NCBI RefSeq assembly: GCF_900170025.1
Contig: NZ_FWEX01000006.1
Location: forward strand, 1,148,795-1,212,794
Source: Nitrospira sp. ND1
GTDB taxonomy: Bacteria > Nitrospirota > Nitrospiria > Nitrospirales > Nitrospiraceae
DNA: 64,000 nucleotides
Direction of reading: 5' to 3'
The notes under the pieces were generated by a model that had not been told where the DNA came from, did not search any database, and saw only the letters and a list, made by a program, of their open reading frames with translations. Below, one piece after another: positions 8,475-18,312 of this stretch; within the stretch, counting starts at the first letter, position 1; each line of letters begins with the position of its first letter. Both the position numbers and the translations under genes were made by a program.

Positions 8475-9679
8475 TCCGTCACCACCCCGCGCTTGCGCAC
8501 CACCCGCGGCCCACTGCTGTCCTGCCCGCCCTGCCGGTCGCGTGAAATGCTCAACAGAATCCCCACGCCGAACAAATTGGCCATCAATGAGGAGCCGCCG
8601 TAGCTGACAAAGGGCAGGGTCAAGCCTTTGGTCGGAAGCAGTCCGGTGACCACTCCGGCATTGACCAAGGCCTGCATGCCGACGAGGAGCGTGATGCCCA
8701 TTGCCAGGTGCCGACCGAACGGGTTGCGAGCCCGCCTCGCGATCTGAAAGCCCTTGATGACGAACAGACCGAACAGCAGCACGATGGTCACGGTGCCCAT
8801 CAGCCCCAATTCTTCGCCGACCAGGGCCAGCACAAAGTCGGTATGCGCTTCCGGCAAGAAAAACAACTTCTGCTTCCCTTCGCCCAGCCCCACACCGAAC
8901 GGGCCGCCGCTGCCGAACGCCAGAAAGGATTGATGGATTTGATATCCGGAACCGGTCGGATCTTTGGCCCCGTACAGATATTCGATCACTCGTCGACGCC
9001 GATAAGGAGACCCCAGAATCAAGGCCGCCACCGTCGGCAGCGCACAGAGCGCCAGGAGGCCCAGGTGTTTGATTCGCGCCCCTGCCAGGAACAGCATCGC
9101 CACGACCACCAGGCCCATCACCACGACCGTTCCCAGATCGGGCTCCAGCAAAACCAAGCCGCTCAGCAACCCCAACACGATCAGCGGCGGTAAGAGGCCT
9201 CGAGAAAAATTGGTGATCTGATCCTGCTTCTTGGTCAGGTAGGCCGCGATGTATATGGCCACCGCGTACTTCGCCAGCTCGGCCGGCTGAATGTTGAGCG
9301 GACCGAGGTGCAGCCATCGCCGCGCCCCCTTGGCCACGCTGCCGAACGACGGAACGAGCACCAACATCAGCAGCACCGTCGTCCCGAACAGCAGCGGAAT
9401 CGCTAACTTTTTCCATATGGTGTAGTCGATCTTCGAAATGAGATGCATCACCAAGAGGCCGGCGCCCAACCAGGCCAACTGGCGCTTCAGGAAGTACCAG
9501 GGGTCGTGAAACCGATTCCCCGCGACCACCGCGCTGGCACTGAACACCATGACCACTCCCACCAGGGCAAGAATGAGCGTCACGGCCAGCAGGGCCGGAT
9601 CGACCGGCACGCGTTTGGTCGCCCGCTGGGTCGAGGTCGACCAGGGCAACATCAGTGTTCCGAGCGCATACTGTGCCAT
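8471..9679 (-). CDS. ftsW: Lipid II polymerase / division SEDS protein FtsW
   Basis: FtsW is a polytopic SEDS glycosyltransferase that works with FtsI in septal peptidoglycan synthesis. About ten hydrophobic segments can be drawn. The signature stretches GARRWLHLGPLNIQPAELAK, the AKDPTGSGYQIHQSFLA region, EAHTDFVLALVGEELG and LPFVSYGGSSL are conserved in order. The length of 402 residues is normal. GGGAGGA lies about 13 bases before the first ATG; a start nine codons later cannot be excluded. It couples to murG through ATGA. Confidence 0.96.
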   Translation of the reverse strand: MAQYALGTLMLPWSTSTQRATKRVPVDPALLAVTLILALVGVVMVFSASAVVAGNRFHDPWYFLKRQLAWLGAGLLVMHLISKIDYTIWKKLAIPLLFGTTVLLMLVLVPSFGSVAKGARRWLHLGPLNIQPAELAKYAVAIYIAAYLTKKQDQITNFSRGLLPPLIVLGLLSGLVLLEPDLGTVVVMGLVVVAMLFLAGARIKHLGLLALCALPTVAALILGSPYRRRRVIEYLYGAKDPTGSGYQIHQSFLAFGSGGPFGVGLGEGKQKLFFLPEAHTDFVLALVGEELGLMGTVTIVLLFGLFVIKGFQIARRARNPFGRHLAMGITLLVGMQALVNAGVVTGLLPTKGLTLPFVSYGGSSLMANLFGVGILLSISRDRQGGQDSSGPRVVRKRGVVTE

Positions 9680-9714
9680 CGATCAGCTGTCGTTCCTCCC
9701 ACACGGCTTCCGCC

Positions 9715-11103
9715 TTACGCCGGCAGCCCTTGTACCAGGGCCTTAAACTGCCGGCCCCGGTCTTGATAATCCGCGAACATGTCGAAACTGGCGCAGGCCG
9801 GCGAGAGTAAGACCACCTCACCGGGCTGCGCCTCGCGAGCAGCAAGCTCCACGGCGTCGCGGAGGGTCGCTGCAGGACGACACCGGTCAAAATCTCCCAT
9901 CGCATCCTGAATACGGCCGGCTGCCTCTCCGATCAGAATCAGCCCTTTCACCCGTTCCCGTATTGCCCCTTCGAGGCGGGAAAAGTCACCGCCCTTGTCG
10001 CGGCCGCCGGCGATCAACCAGATCGGCTGGTCGATTCCTTCGAGCGCCTTCAACACCGCATCGACATTGGTGCCTTTGGAGTCGTTCACGAAGCGAACCC
10101 CGCGACGCTCGCGCACCACCTCCAGGGCATGTTCCAGCCCGGGGAAGGATCGCAGCACGGCACGAATGGCCTCGATTGAACAGCCACAGAGCAGCGCATA
10201 CGTCACCGCCGCCATCACATTTTCGACGTTATGGAGGCCGATCAGCCGCATGTCGCTCCGGCGACAGATTTCCTCCCGCCGCCCCCGAACCGTCGTCACG
10301 ATCAGATCGCCGTCCAACACCGTCGCTCCCGCCACCCCCGACACCGTGGCACCGCTGCGGCTGAAGCCCAGGACGGTGCCCTTGGTACGCCCGCGAAGCG
10401 CAGCCACGCGCGCATCATCGAGATTGAACAGCGAATAGTCGCCGGCCGTTTGGTTGGCGAAGATGTTCGCCTTCGCCGCCACATAGTCATCCACCGAGGC
10501 ATAGCGGTCCATATGGTCCAAGGTCACATTCAAAATCGCAGCAATCCAGGGATGGAACTGCTCAGTCGTCTCAAGTTGGAAACTGGAGACTTCCAGCACC
10601 ACATACTCATAGGGTACGACCGTCCCCGCCTTCGCCTGCACAGAAGACAAGGCCGCCTCGCTGGCCGCTATCCCGAGATTCCCGCCGACGAAGGCGCGCT
10701 TTCCGCTCTCCTGTAGAAATTTGCCGATCAGCGTCACCGTCGTGCTCTTCCCGTTGGTCCCGGTCACGGCCACCACCGGCGCCGTCAAAAAGCGGGACGC
10801 CAATTCCAGCTCCCCGATGACCCGGACCCCGCGGGCCCTCACCCGATTGAGCGCATCCAGTTGAGTCGGCACACCCGGGCTGATCACGACAAGATCAGCC
10901 CCTTCGAGTGCGGACTCGTACTGCGCCCCCACCTTCACCGCGATACTCGACCGGTCCACCTGCGACAGGATGACGGTCAGTTCCTGCGCCTCCTTCCGGT
11001 CGGCCAGGGTGACTCGGGCCCCGAGATGGTTCAACAGGCGTGCCGCGCCCACTCCGCTTCGGGCTAGTCCGACAACCGTGACTTGGAGATCTTTTACGTT
11101 CAC
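9715..11103 (-). CDS. murD: UDP-N-acetylmuramoylalanine--D-glutamate ligase MurD
   Basis: MurD adds D-Glu to UDP-MurNAc-L-Ala. The N-terminal [15 protein letters not shown] dinucleotide-type fold, the ATP site [27 protein letters not shown] and the C-terminal [15 protein letters not shown] and [12 protein letters not shown] are diagnostic. The length of 462 residues is typical. It lies ten bases after mraY and 35 before ftsW in the same transcript. Confidence 0.97.
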   Translation of the reverse strand: MNVKDLQVTVVGLARSGVGAARLLNHLGARVTLADRKEAQELTVILSQVDRSSIAVKVGAQYESALEGADLVVISPGVPTQLDALNRVRARGVRVIGELELASRFLTAPVVAVTGTNGKSTTVTLIGKFLQESGKRAFVGGNLGIAASEAALSSVQAKAGTVVPYEYVVLEVSSFQLETTEQFHPWIAAILNVTLDHMDRYASVDDYVAAKANIFANQTAGDYSLFNLDDARVAALRGRTKGTVLGFSRSGATVSGVAGATVLDGDLIVTTVRGRREEICRRSDMRLIGLHNVENVMAAVTYALLCGCSIEAIRAVLRSFPGLEHALEVVRERRGVRFVNDSKGTNVDAVLKALEGIDQPIWLIAGGRDKGGDFSRLEGAIRERVKGLILIGEAAGRIQDAMGDFDRCRPAATLRDAVELAAREAQPGEVVLLSPACASFDMFADYQDRGRQFKALVQGLPA

Positions 11104-11113
11104 TGCTGTTCGC

Positions 11114-12190
11114 CTACCGTAATTTGAGCGTGCTCAAGCTGAGCAACGCCAGCAAAATGGCAATGATCCACAGACGCACCACGACCTTCGGCTCGTCCCA
11201 CCCCTTCATCTCGAAGTGATGGTGAATGGGCGCCATATTGAAGATGCGTTTCCCCCGGAGCTTATAGGATCCCACCTGCAGGATGACCGACAACGCTTCG
11301 ATGACGAATACGCCGCCGACCAGGAGCAACAGCAGTTCGTGCTTGCTGATCACGGCCACAGTACCGAGGGCTGCCCCCAACGGGAGCGAGCCCACGTCGC
11401 CCATGAAGACGGAGGCCGGATAGGTGTTGAACCACAAAAAGCCCAGACTGGATCCCAAAATGGCTCCGGTGAAGATGGCGATTTCTCCCGCGCCTTCGAT
11501 GTAGGGGATAAGCAAATATTCGGCCATCACACGGTTCCCGGTCACATAGGCCACGATCGTATACGCCAGCGAGGCGATCATGACCGGACCGATCGCCAGC
11601 CCATCGAGCCCGTCCGTCAAATTGACGGCGTTGGAGCTGCCGACAATGACAAGAATGACGAACACAATGTAGAACCAGCCGAGGTCCGGCGTGAAAAATT
11701 TAAAGAACGGCACGCTGAGTTTCGTCGTATAGCTGGGCAACGTGTAGAGAAAGACGCCGATGGTCAGCGCGACCAGAATCTGGCAGGTGAATTTTTGTGC
11801 CGCCGAGAGGCCTTTCGATTGGCGCTTGATGAACTTGAGATAGTCATCCGCAAACCCGATCGCGCCGAAGCCCACCGTCGCCACCACGACCAGCCACACG
11901 TACCGGTTGGTCATGTCGGCCCACAGCAACGTGGACAACACTACCGCAAAGATAATGAGTATCCCACCCATGGTCGGCGTGCCGCTTTTGGCCAAATGCC
12001 GCTTCGGTCCATCGTCGCGAATCTGCTGGCCGAGCTTGATCTCCTGCAATTTTCGGATGACCCAGGGGGCCATCACAAACGCGATCAAAAACGCCGTGAC
12101 CGCCGCATAGATAATCCGGAAGCTCTGGTACCGAAAAACGTTCAGGAATGAAAACTGTGTGTGAAGGGGGTATAGCCAGTTGTATAACAT
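11114..12190 (-). CDS. mraY: Phospho-N-acetylmuramoyl-pentapeptide transferase MraY
   Basis: MraY is the integral membrane enzyme that moves phospho-MurNAc-pentapeptide to undecaprenyl phosphate, giving lipid I. The GTPTMGG loop, the catalytic [25 protein letters not shown] and the HHH-type motif [20 protein letters not shown] are intact among about ten transmembrane helices. The length of 358 residues fits. The ATG sits just after GTAGG. It lies between murF and murD, the standard order. Confidence 0.97.
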   Translation of the reverse strand: MLYNWLYPLHTQFSFLNVFRYQSFRIIYAAVTAFLIAFVMAPWVIRKLQEIKLGQQIRDDGPKRHLAKSGTPTMGGILIIFAVVLSTLLWADMTNRYVWLVVVATVGFGAIGFADDYLKFIKRQSKGLSAAQKFTCQILVALTIGVFLYTLPSYTTKLSVPFFKFFTPDLGWFYIVFVILVIVGSSNAVNLTDGLDGLAIGPVMIASLAYTIVAYVTGNRVMAEYLLIPYIEGAGEIAIFTGAILGSSLGFLWFNTYPASVFMGDVGSLPLGAALGTVAVISKHELLLLLVGGVFVIEALSVILQVGSYKLRGKRIFNMAPIHHHFEMKGWDEPKVVVRLWIIAILLALLSLSTLKLR

Positions 12191-12253
12191 CCTACGGCAT
12201 CTTTGCCCGCATGGATCAGCGGGCCCTAAAGTTCCTCTGTATGTGCCTGCCGA

Positions 12254-13717
12254 CTAGCAGGCCTTTCGCGCGACCCGGCGCATTCCCGTCAGGGCGTCCA
12301 CCACTTGCTCCATACGCATCCCGCGCGAGGCCTTGACCAGCACCACGTCGCCTTGCCGAACCATCCGTGCCAGGGCAACGGCTGCCGCCGCCGCATCGGG
12401 CAACTCCGTGATGCTATCGGACGCCATCCCGGCCTGCCGGGCTCCTTCGGCCAATTCTCGTCCCAATACACCACAGGCGAGCAGATGTCCGATTCCTTGC
12501 GCGGCCAGAAACGCTCCGACCTCCCGGTGCATCCGCTTGCTGTCCGTGCCCAGCTCCAGCATGTCGCCCAGCGCCGCAATCGACCGTTTTCCCCGACCGA
12601 GCTCCGCCAGCAGTTGAACGGCCGCTTTCATCGAGGCCGGATTGGCGTTGTAGCAATCGTTAATCACCTGCACCCCATGGGACATGCTGATCTGCGATCG
12701 CATCGCGGCCGGCCGAAATTTGGCCAAACCTTCGGCAATGGCCGTTCCCGATAAGCCCAACGCATACCCGACCGCAGCCGCGGCGAGGGCATTGCTCACA
12801 TTGTGTTGCCCCTGCGTCCGGATGCGAATTTCAGTCTGACGACTCTTTCCCGGCACCACCAGGCCGAACACCGTTCCACCCTTTTCATCGACCCGAATAT
12901 TGACGGCGCGGATTGCTGCCTTGGGAGACACCCCGAACGCCACGACCCGGCACTGCGCCCGGGCCGCGAGATAATCGAAATATTCATCATCGGCGTTCAA
13001 CACCACCGCCCCGTCCTGCGGCAAATGGTCGAGCAACTCGGCCTTGGCCTGCGCAGACCCTTCCATACTGCCGAAAAACTCCAAATGGTCCGGGCCGATG
13101 TTGGTAATCACGCCAATCGTCGGTCTCGCGATTTCACACAGCCGGGCGGTCTGCCCCTGCTGATCCACCCCCATTTCAATGACGGCGGCCTGATGGCGCG
13201 GCGCCAACTGAAACAGAGTCTGCGGGACTCCGATCCGATTATTGAGGTTGCCCTCGGTCTTGAGCGTTTTCCAGCGCTGTGCAACCACCTGGGCGACCAT
13301 TTCCTTCGTCGTCGTCTTGCCGTTGCTCCCCGTGATGGCAATGACCGGAATGGGAAACCGGTTTCGATAATGCGTGGCCAGCCGTTGATAGGACTCCAGC
13401 GTATCTCTCACCCCGAGCAGCATGGGTACGCCGGTACGTTTCGGCGCCGGCGGCAGGCGATAGTCCTCCTGCACGATGGCACAGACCGCCCCCTGGGCCA
13501 ACACCTTCGGCACGAAGGTATGCGCGTCAAACCGCTCGCCCTGAAATGCGATGAAGAGATCGCCTTTGCGCACCAACCGCGAATCAGTCACCACACGACG
13601 AATGCGTTGTTTCAAGTCCTGAGGCGTGACGCCGGCCGGCGGTCTGACACTCAAGACCTCACAGATTTCCTCGACCGTAAACAGCGCCATCACACCGCGA
13701 TTCCCATGCTCCCGCAT
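12254..13717 (-). CDS. murF: UDP-N-acetylmuramoyl-tripeptide--D-alanyl-D-alanine ligase MurF
   Basis: MurF adds the Ddl product to the UDP-MurNAc tripeptide. The N-terminal domain VTDSRLVRKGDLFIAFQGERFDAH, the P-loop ITGSNGKTTTKEMV, ITNIGPDHLEFFG and the C-terminal NDCYNANPASMKAA block identify it. I kept the first ATG because GAGGGA precedes it at good spacing; a second ATG nine codons in (MALFTVEEI) is closer to the family N-terminus but has no clear ribosome site. The start follows murE by 12 bases. Confidence 0.96.
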   Translation of the reverse strand: MREHGNRGVMALFTVEEICEVLSVRPPAGVTPQDLKQRIRRVVTDSRLVRKGDLFIAFQGERFDAHTFVPKVLAQGAVCAIVQEDYRLPPAPKRTGVPMLLGVRDTLESYQRLATHYRNRFPIPVIAITGSNGKTTTKEMVAQVVAQRWKTLKTEGNLNNRIGVPQTLFQLAPRHQAAVIEMGVDQQGQTARLCEIARPTIGVITNIGPDHLEFFGSMEGSAQAKAELLDHLPQDGAVVLNADDEYFDYLAARAQCRVVAFGVSPKAAIRAVNIRVDEKGGTVFGLVVPGKSRQTEIRIRTQGQHNVSNALAAAAVGYALGLSGTAIAEGLAKFRPAAMRSQISMSHGVQVINDCYNANPASMKAAVQLLAELGRGKRSIAALGDMLELGTDSKRMHREVGAFLAAQGIGHLLACGVLGRELAEGARQAGMASDSITELPDAAAAAVALARMVRQGDVVLVKASRGMRMEQVVDALTGMRRVARKAC

Positions 13718-13729
13718 GCGTTCCCTCGC

Positions 13730-15238
13730 TCAGGCTCCGGATCGGAGCGCGCCGATCGCGTCGCGCGCCACTTCCCGATCGTCGAAGTGATGTTTCGTGG
13801 TTCCCACGATCTGATAATCTTCGTGACCTTTCCCCGCGATCAGCACCATGTCCCCGGTCTTCGCCTCACGAATGGCCGCCTCGATGGCCTCCCGACGGTC
13901 TGCAACCATGCGATAGCGAACATGACCCCGGTCCGCCAGCGCCTCCTTGACCCCGACCTCGACCTCGCGCAGGATCGCAGCAGGATCTTCGGTACGCGGG
14001 TTATCCGATGTCAAAATCACCACATCACTATACTGCACAGCTGCACGTCCCATTTTGGGGCGTTTGGTCCGGTCACGGTCCCCGCCACACCCGAAGACAG
14101 TGATGATGCGCCCCGTGCGAAGCGCCTGGGCTGCGGTCAACAACCGAACCAGCGCGTCTTCGGTATGCGCATAGTCCACCACCACGGAAAAGTTCTGACC
14201 GGCCTCGACCAATTCGAACCGCCCCGGCACGTTCGTGACCGTCTCGACAGCGGACCGTACCTGCTCCAGCGTCAGCCCTTCATGCAACACCACTCCGATG
14301 GCAGCCAGGAGGTTCGACACATTATGCTCTCCGACCAGACGGCTCTTGATCGGGCAGGTCCCGACGGGACTGCGCAACGTAAAACTGGTGCCGGCCGGCG
14401 AAAGCCTCACGCCTTCGGGGTAAATATCCGCTTCCCGGTGAAGGCCGTAGGTCCAAACGGGAACGGTGGAGGCCGCTTGAATTCGCGCGCCCCATGGATC
14501 ATCCACATTGATGATCGCCCGCTTCCGCTGCTTCACCGCGCCCGTCCTTCCTAACTCGACGAAGAGTTTCAGCTTCGCCTGGAAATACCGTTCCATGTCG
14601 AGATGAAAGTCGAGGTGGTCCTGCGTGAGATTCGTAAAGACGGCGACATCGAACTCGGATCCGGCAGTCCGATCCAAAGCTAACGCATGCGACGAGACCT
14701 CCATCACCACCGTATCCAACCTCGCATCGCGCATTCGTGCAAATAATTTCTGCAACTCCAACGCGCCAGGCGTCGTATGCGAAGCTGGAATCGATTCCTT
14801 CCCGACGAGATAGGCGACCGTCCCGATCAGTCCGACCTGGCGCTGCGCTGCTTCCAACATGGTTTTGACGACATAGGTCGTCGTGGTCTTCCCATTGGTG
14901 CCCGTGACTCCGATCATCCTCAACGCAGCTGACGGATCGCCATAGAACCGGCTGCCGAGGACCCCCAATGCCGCGCGCGAGTCCTGCACGCGAATGCAAG
15001 GAATCGCACCGACGTCGCCGCTTCGCTGCACCACGACGGCCGCCGCCCCCGCCGCGACCACAGGGTCGAGAAACTGATGGCCATCGACGCGCTCTCCCTG
15101 TACAGCCACGAAGAGGGACCCGGGTCCCACCTTCCGCGAATCGTCAGTCAAGTCGGCAATGGTCACGCGCTGGTCTCCGTTCCGTTCCAGCACTCCGAGA
15201 CGCCCATGAATCGGACTGATCAATTCATCGAGTGTCAT
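13730..15238 (-). CDS. murE: UDP-N-acetylmuramoyl-L-alanyl-D-glutamate--2,6-diaminopimelate ligase MurE
   Basis: MurE adds the third stem-peptide residue. It has DLTDDSRKVGPGSLFVAVQG at the N-terminus, the P-loop VTGTNGKTTTTYVV, NLTQDHLDFH and the C-terminal motif SDNPRTEDP. The DNPR motif is the established determinant for meso-diaminopimelate rather than lysine, so the peptidoglycan should be of the DAP type. The frame allows a TTG start at 15250, but the ATG at 15236-15238, one base after the ftsI stop, is the more natural start. Confidence 0.96.
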   Translation of the reverse strand: MTLDELISPIHGRLGVLERNGDQRVTIADLTDDSRKVGPGSLFVAVQGERVDGHQFLDPVVAAGAAAVVVQRSGDVGAIPCIRVQDSRAALGVLGSRFYGDPSAALRMIGVTGTNGKTTTTYVVKTMLEAAQRQVGLIGTVAYLVGKESIPASHTTPGALELQKLFARMRDARLDTVVMEVSSHALALDRTAGSEFDVAVFTNLTQDHLDFHLDMERYFQAKLKLFVELGRTGAVKQRKRAIINVDDPWGARIQAASTVPVWTYGLHREADIYPEGVRLSPAGTSFTLRSPVGTCPIKSRLVGEHNVSNLLAAIGVVLHEGLTLEQVRSAVETVTNVPGRFELVEAGQNFSVVVDYAHTEDALVRLLTAAQALRTGRIITVFGCGGDRDRTKRPKMGRAAVQYSDVVILTSDNPRTEDPAAILREVEVGVKEALADRGHVRYRMVADRREAIEAAIREAKTGDMVLIAGKGHEDYQIVGTTKHHFDDREVARDAIGALRSGA

Positions 15239-15239
15239 A

Positions 15240-16958
15240 TCAGGACTCAAGGCCGGCCATGGCTAACTTGACCGGCTCATCCACTGCCACGCCCAGATAG
15301 TTGAGTACCTGCTCACCGACCCGACGGAATACCGGCGCAGCCACGACGCCGCCCCAGCCTTCACCGCGCGGCTCGTCGATCACGACGATCATCGCCAGTC
15401 GCGGATCTTCCGCCGGCACATACCCGAGAAACGACCCGACCAGCAGCGTGGAGGAATAGGCGCCGGTGCGGGGATCAACCTTTTGAGCCGTACCGGTCTT
15501 GCCGGCCACCCGGAAGCCCGGGATCGCCGCTTTGCCGCCGGTGCCGTTCGTGACCACTCCCTCCATCAACGTCGTCAGTGTCCTCGCCGTATCGGCAGAA
15601 ATGACTCGCCGCTTCGCTTGCGGCATGGTCTGCGCCACCAATTGCCCCTTGGCGTTACGGATCTCTGAGACCACGAAGGGCTTCATCAACACGCCCCCGT
15701 TCGCAATAGCTGAGACGGCTGTGACCATCTGCAGCGGCGTCACGCCGACCTCTTGTCCCATCGAAATCGAAGCCAGAGAACGCTTGCCCCACTGGCGCGG
15801 TCCCCGCAGCAACCCCACGGCTTCCCCGGGCAAATCGATGCCGGTCTTGTCGCCGAACCCGAAGTCTTTGAGATAATCGAATACCCGCCACTCACCCAAG
15901 GCCATGCCGACCTTCGCCGCGCCGATATTGCTCGACTTCTGAATCATCTGCGCGAAGGTCATCCAGCCGGTTTTTTCGTGATCGTGAATCACGGTGTTGG
16001 CGATCGAGAGTTGCCCGTTCTCTCCATAGATCATGCTCCCGGGCGTCATCACCTTCTCTTCGAGCGCCGCTGCCGCGATCACCGTCTTCATGGTGGACCC
16101 AGGCTCATACGTGTCCGTCAGGGCGCGGTTGCGCCACCGGTCCGGAGCCAGCGCGCGGACCGTGTTGGGGTCGAATCGTGGGCTGACCGCCATAGCCAAC
16201 ACGGCCCCGGTTTTCGGGTCCATGACAATGATCGTGCCTGACTTGGCATTCGATCGACTCACGGCCTCATCCAGCTCTTTCTCAGCGATGTACTGAATCA
16301 CTTCGTCGACGGTGAGGGTCAGACTGTGCCCGGCTGCCGCGCCCTCCTCATTGAGTCCTTTCGGGAATACGGCGCGTCCCAACGCATCACGCTGCAACAC
16401 CACCGCCCGCTTTTCACCACGCAGATATTGCTCGTAACGCAGCTCCACGCCTTCCAACCCACGATCGTCCATGCCGGCAAAGCCCAGCACGTGCGACAAC
16501 AGCGGCCCCTTGGGATAGAAGCGGCGCCCTTCCATCACAACCCCGACTCCATCGAGAGCAAGTCGTTCAAGCCGCCGCCCCTGCTCCGGCTCAAGCTTTC
16601 GCGCCAGCCACACAAAATGCTTTTCCTGCTTCAGTTTCTTTTCGAGCTCCGTCGCTTTGACGTGCAAGATCGGCGAGAGATTGCGCGCCGTCGCACCGGG
16701 ATTCCCGAGGGAAGCCGGAACTCCGAATACGGACGGCACGTCCATGTTCATCGCCAGCACCTTGCTGTTTCGATCGTAGATCGTCCCCCGCGCGCCTTCC
16801 AGCGTGACATTTTTCTGATGCTGTCGATCGGCCTTCACGGTCAGCTCCGCCGACTGCATCACCTGGAGATTCACGAGACGGACAATGACCAGCATAAACG
16901 CGACCACCAGCCCGCAGGCCACCACAATACGGCGACTGCGAAAAGGGGGCGAAGCCAC
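15240..16958 (-). CDS. ftsI: Penicillin-binding protein FtsI (PBP3-type septal transpeptidase)
   Basis: FtsI is the class B PBP that cross-links septal peptidoglycan with FtsW. One N-terminal transmembrane anchor (VVACGLVVAFMLVIVRLV) is followed by the pedestal domain with RGTIYDRN and a transpeptidase domain. The three active-site motifs are visible: SxxK as STMK in YEPGSTMKT, SxN as SSN, and KTG in AGKTGTAQ. The length of 572 residues is standard, and there is no C-terminal PASTA domain. The last base of its stop codon lies one base before the murE ATG, and it overlaps the ftsL end. Confidence 0.96.
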   Translation of the reverse strand: MASPPFRSRRIVVACGLVVAFMLVIVRLVNLQVMQSAELTVKADRQHQKNVTLEGARGTIYDRNSKVLAMNMDVPSVFGVPASLGNPGATARNLSPILHVKATELEKKLKQEKHFVWLARKLEPEQGRRLERLALDGVGVVMEGRRFYPKGPLLSHVLGFAGMDDRGLEGVELRYEQYLRGEKRAVVLQRDALGRAVFPKGLNEEGAAAGHSLTLTVDEVIQYIAEKELDEAVSRSNAKSGTIIVMDPKTGAVLAMAVSPRFDPNTVRALAPDRWRNRALTDTYEPGSTMKTVIAAAALEEKVMTPGSMIYGENGQLSIANTVIHDHEKTGWMTFAQMIQKSSNIGAAKVGMALGEWRVFDYLKDFGFGDKTGIDLPGEAVGLLRGPRQWGKRSLASISMGQEVGVTPLQMVTAVSAIANGGVLMKPFVVSEIRNAKGQLVAQTMPQAKRRVISADTARTLTTLMEGVVTNGTGGKAAIPGFRVAGKTGTAQKVDPRTGAYSSTLLVGSFLGYVPAEDPRLAMIVVIDEPRGEGWGGVVAAPVFRRVGEQVLNYLGVAVDEPVKLAMAGLES

Positions 16959-17290
16959 TATCGCGCTCTCCGCGTTACGATGTTTTTGGCGATCCGCACC
17001 TCACCCTCCGCAACGACGGGATTGGTCGGCGCTTCCGGCTCGATATTGATGACGACGACCTGGCCCTTCTCCGGCTGCATCATCCCCAACTTGTCGCTGG
17101 CCAGACGCGCAATCCGCTCAGGTGCCGTGAGGCCGGAGATCTTCACGCGCAATTCATCGCGCTCCCGCTCCAGGAGGACCTTCTGCGCCTTCAGCCGTTC
17201 GATGTGGTAGCCGATGCGAACGATGTCCACCCGCTCCCACACAAAGAGCAACACCAGCGACGTGACCGCGGCAAACGCGACGGCTTTCAT
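16958..17290 (-). CDS. ftsL: Cell division protein FtsL
   Basis: This 110-residue protein has one N-terminal transmembrane helix (AVAFAAVTSLVLLFVWERVD) and then a predicted coiled coil (YHIERLKAQKVLLERERDELRVKI). That is the FtsL layout, in which the coiled coil pairs with FtsB in the FtsQLB complex. Sequence conservation is low in this family, so position between rsmH and ftsI carries much of the weight. Its start overlaps the rsmH stop by four bases and its stop overlaps the ftsI start by one. Confidence 0.9.
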   Translation of the reverse strand: MKAVAFAAVTSLVLLFVWERVDIVRIGYHIERLKAQKVLLERERDELRVKISGLTAPERIARLASDKLGMMQPEKGQVVVINIEPEAPTNPVVAEGEVRIAKNIVTRRAR

Positions 17291-18216
17291 TTCACATACT
17301 CCTTGGAGATCCGCTCCACGACTCGCAACTTTGCGCTCCGTGACCGCGGGTTTCGGCTACGCTCGCTTTCCGAGGCGATGACCGGTTTTTTCGTCAACAC
17401 CCTGACCGACGCTTCGGGGCCGTTCGCCAGCGACCGAAACGTATGCTTCACGATCCTGTCTTCGAGCGAATGAAACGAGACGGCACAGACACGCCCGCCC
17501 GGCGCCAGAATGTCCACCGCATCCCGGAGCGCCGGCTCCAACACGTCCAACTCACGATTCACGGCAATCCGCAACGCCTGAAAGGTGCGCGTGGCGCAAT
17601 GAATTCGTCCGTGCCGATACGAAGCCGGCACCGCGCGTCCCACCACTGCCGCCAACTGCCAGGTTGTTCCGATCACCCCCTGCATCCGGGCCTGCACGAT
17701 CGCGCGGGCAATTCTGCGCGAGTACCGCTCCTCACCGAGCTGATAGATCAGATCGGCCAACTCGGTCTCGGGCAGATCGCGAACCAGGTCTGCAGCCGTG
17801 CGTCCCTCGCGCTGATCCATGCGCATATCCAGCGGGCCGTCTTCCCGAAAACTGAAACCGCGCTCCGCACGATCGAGCTGAGGCGAGGACACGCCCAGAT
17901 CGAAAATCACGCCATCCACCCGCGACACCCCGCTCCCCATGATCAACGCTTTCAGGTCGCAGAAATTTCCGTGTCGGAAATGCACCCGATGCGCGACCTC
18001 TCGCAGACGCATTTGCGACTCCGCGAGTGCCGCGGCATCGCGATCAATCCCCACAAAGATGCCATCTGGAGCGGTGCGATCGAGGAGACGAGCAGCGAGC
18101 CCTGCATATCCAAGAGTGCAGTCCACGTAAACACCACCTGGTTTACACTGCAACCAGAACAAGATCTCTTCGACTAAAACCGGCTCATGGGAATCGCGAG
18201 CAGAATCTATTTCCAT
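17287..18216 (-). CDS. rsmH: 16S rRNA (cytosine(1402)-N(4))-methyltransferase RsmH
   Basis: RsmH (MraW) methylates N4 of C1402 in 16S rRNA. It starts with the family signature HEPVLVEEILFWL, then YVDCTLGYAGLAARLL for AdoMet binding, DGVIFDLGVSSPQLD, GFSFREDGPLDMRMD and the C-terminal AVSFHSLEDRIVKHTF. I chose the ATG at 18214-18216. Upstream in-frame starts at 18240 and 18264 would place the codon at or before the likely transcription start of the -35/-10 pair at 18248-18275. GGGTGGAA supplies a ribosome site. It heads the dcw operon. Confidence 0.95.
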   Translation of the reverse strand: MEIDSARDSHEPVLVEEILFWLQCKPGGVYVDCTLGYAGLAARLLDRTAPDGIFVGIDRDAAALAESQMRLREVAHRVHFRHGNFCDLKALIMGSGVSRVDGVIFDLGVSSPQLDRAERGFSFREDGPLDMRMDQREGRTAADLVRDLPETELADLIYQLGEERYSRRIARAIVQARMQGVIGTTWQLAAVVGRAVPASYRHGRIHCATRTFQALRIAVNRELDVLEPALRDAVDILAPGGRVCAVSFHSLEDRIVKHTFRSLANGPEASVRVLTKKPVIASESERSRNPRSRSAKLRVVERISKEYVK

Positions 18217-18220
18217 TTCC

Positions 18221-18235
18221 ACCCACTTTACCCCA
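18221..18235 (-). promoter_or_regulatory. MraZ-box-like repeat TGGGG-N5-TGGGT in the rsmH leader
   Basis: On the minus strand the leader reads TGGGGTAAAGTGGGT: two TGGGN units separated by exactly five bases. MraZ is known to bind TGGGN repeats spaced by five bases upstream of dcw clusters. A further TGGGT lies inside the promoter spacer, but not in the ten-base register. The element falls between the predicted transcription start and the rsmH ATG, where a bound repressor would block transcription. No mraZ gene lies next to it, so this is a sequence match only. Confidence 0.45.
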
Positions 18236-18247
18236 CTCATTGGGTGG

Positions 18248-18275
18248 AGTATACACCCAACCAAATGACTGTCAA
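18248..18275 (-). promoter_or_regulatory. Sigma70-type promoter of the dcw operon
   Basis: The minus strand carries a perfect -35 hexamer TTGACA (18270-18275), a 16-base spacer and a -10 hexamer TATACT (18248-18253, five of six consensus bases). The expected start of transcription is about 18240-18242, leaving a leader of some 25 bases before the rsmH ATG at 18216. It is the best promoter I can see near the start of the cluster and probably drives most of the 17-kb operon. Confidence 0.75.
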
Positions 18276-18312
18276 CAGAATTAACCCCTATTTATCAAGA
18301 ATATTGTTCAGT

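Noticed and set aside
8475-9905. Upstream extension of the murG frame through ftsW to give an 850-codon protein
   Set aside because: The extension is an out-of-frame reading of ftsW and the end of murD; the MurG family N-terminus starts exactly at the ATG overlapping the ftsW stop.
12803-14554. 583-codon plus-strand open frame across murF and murE
   Set aside because: Antisense shadow with biased composition; the minus-strand genes are fully conserved ligases.
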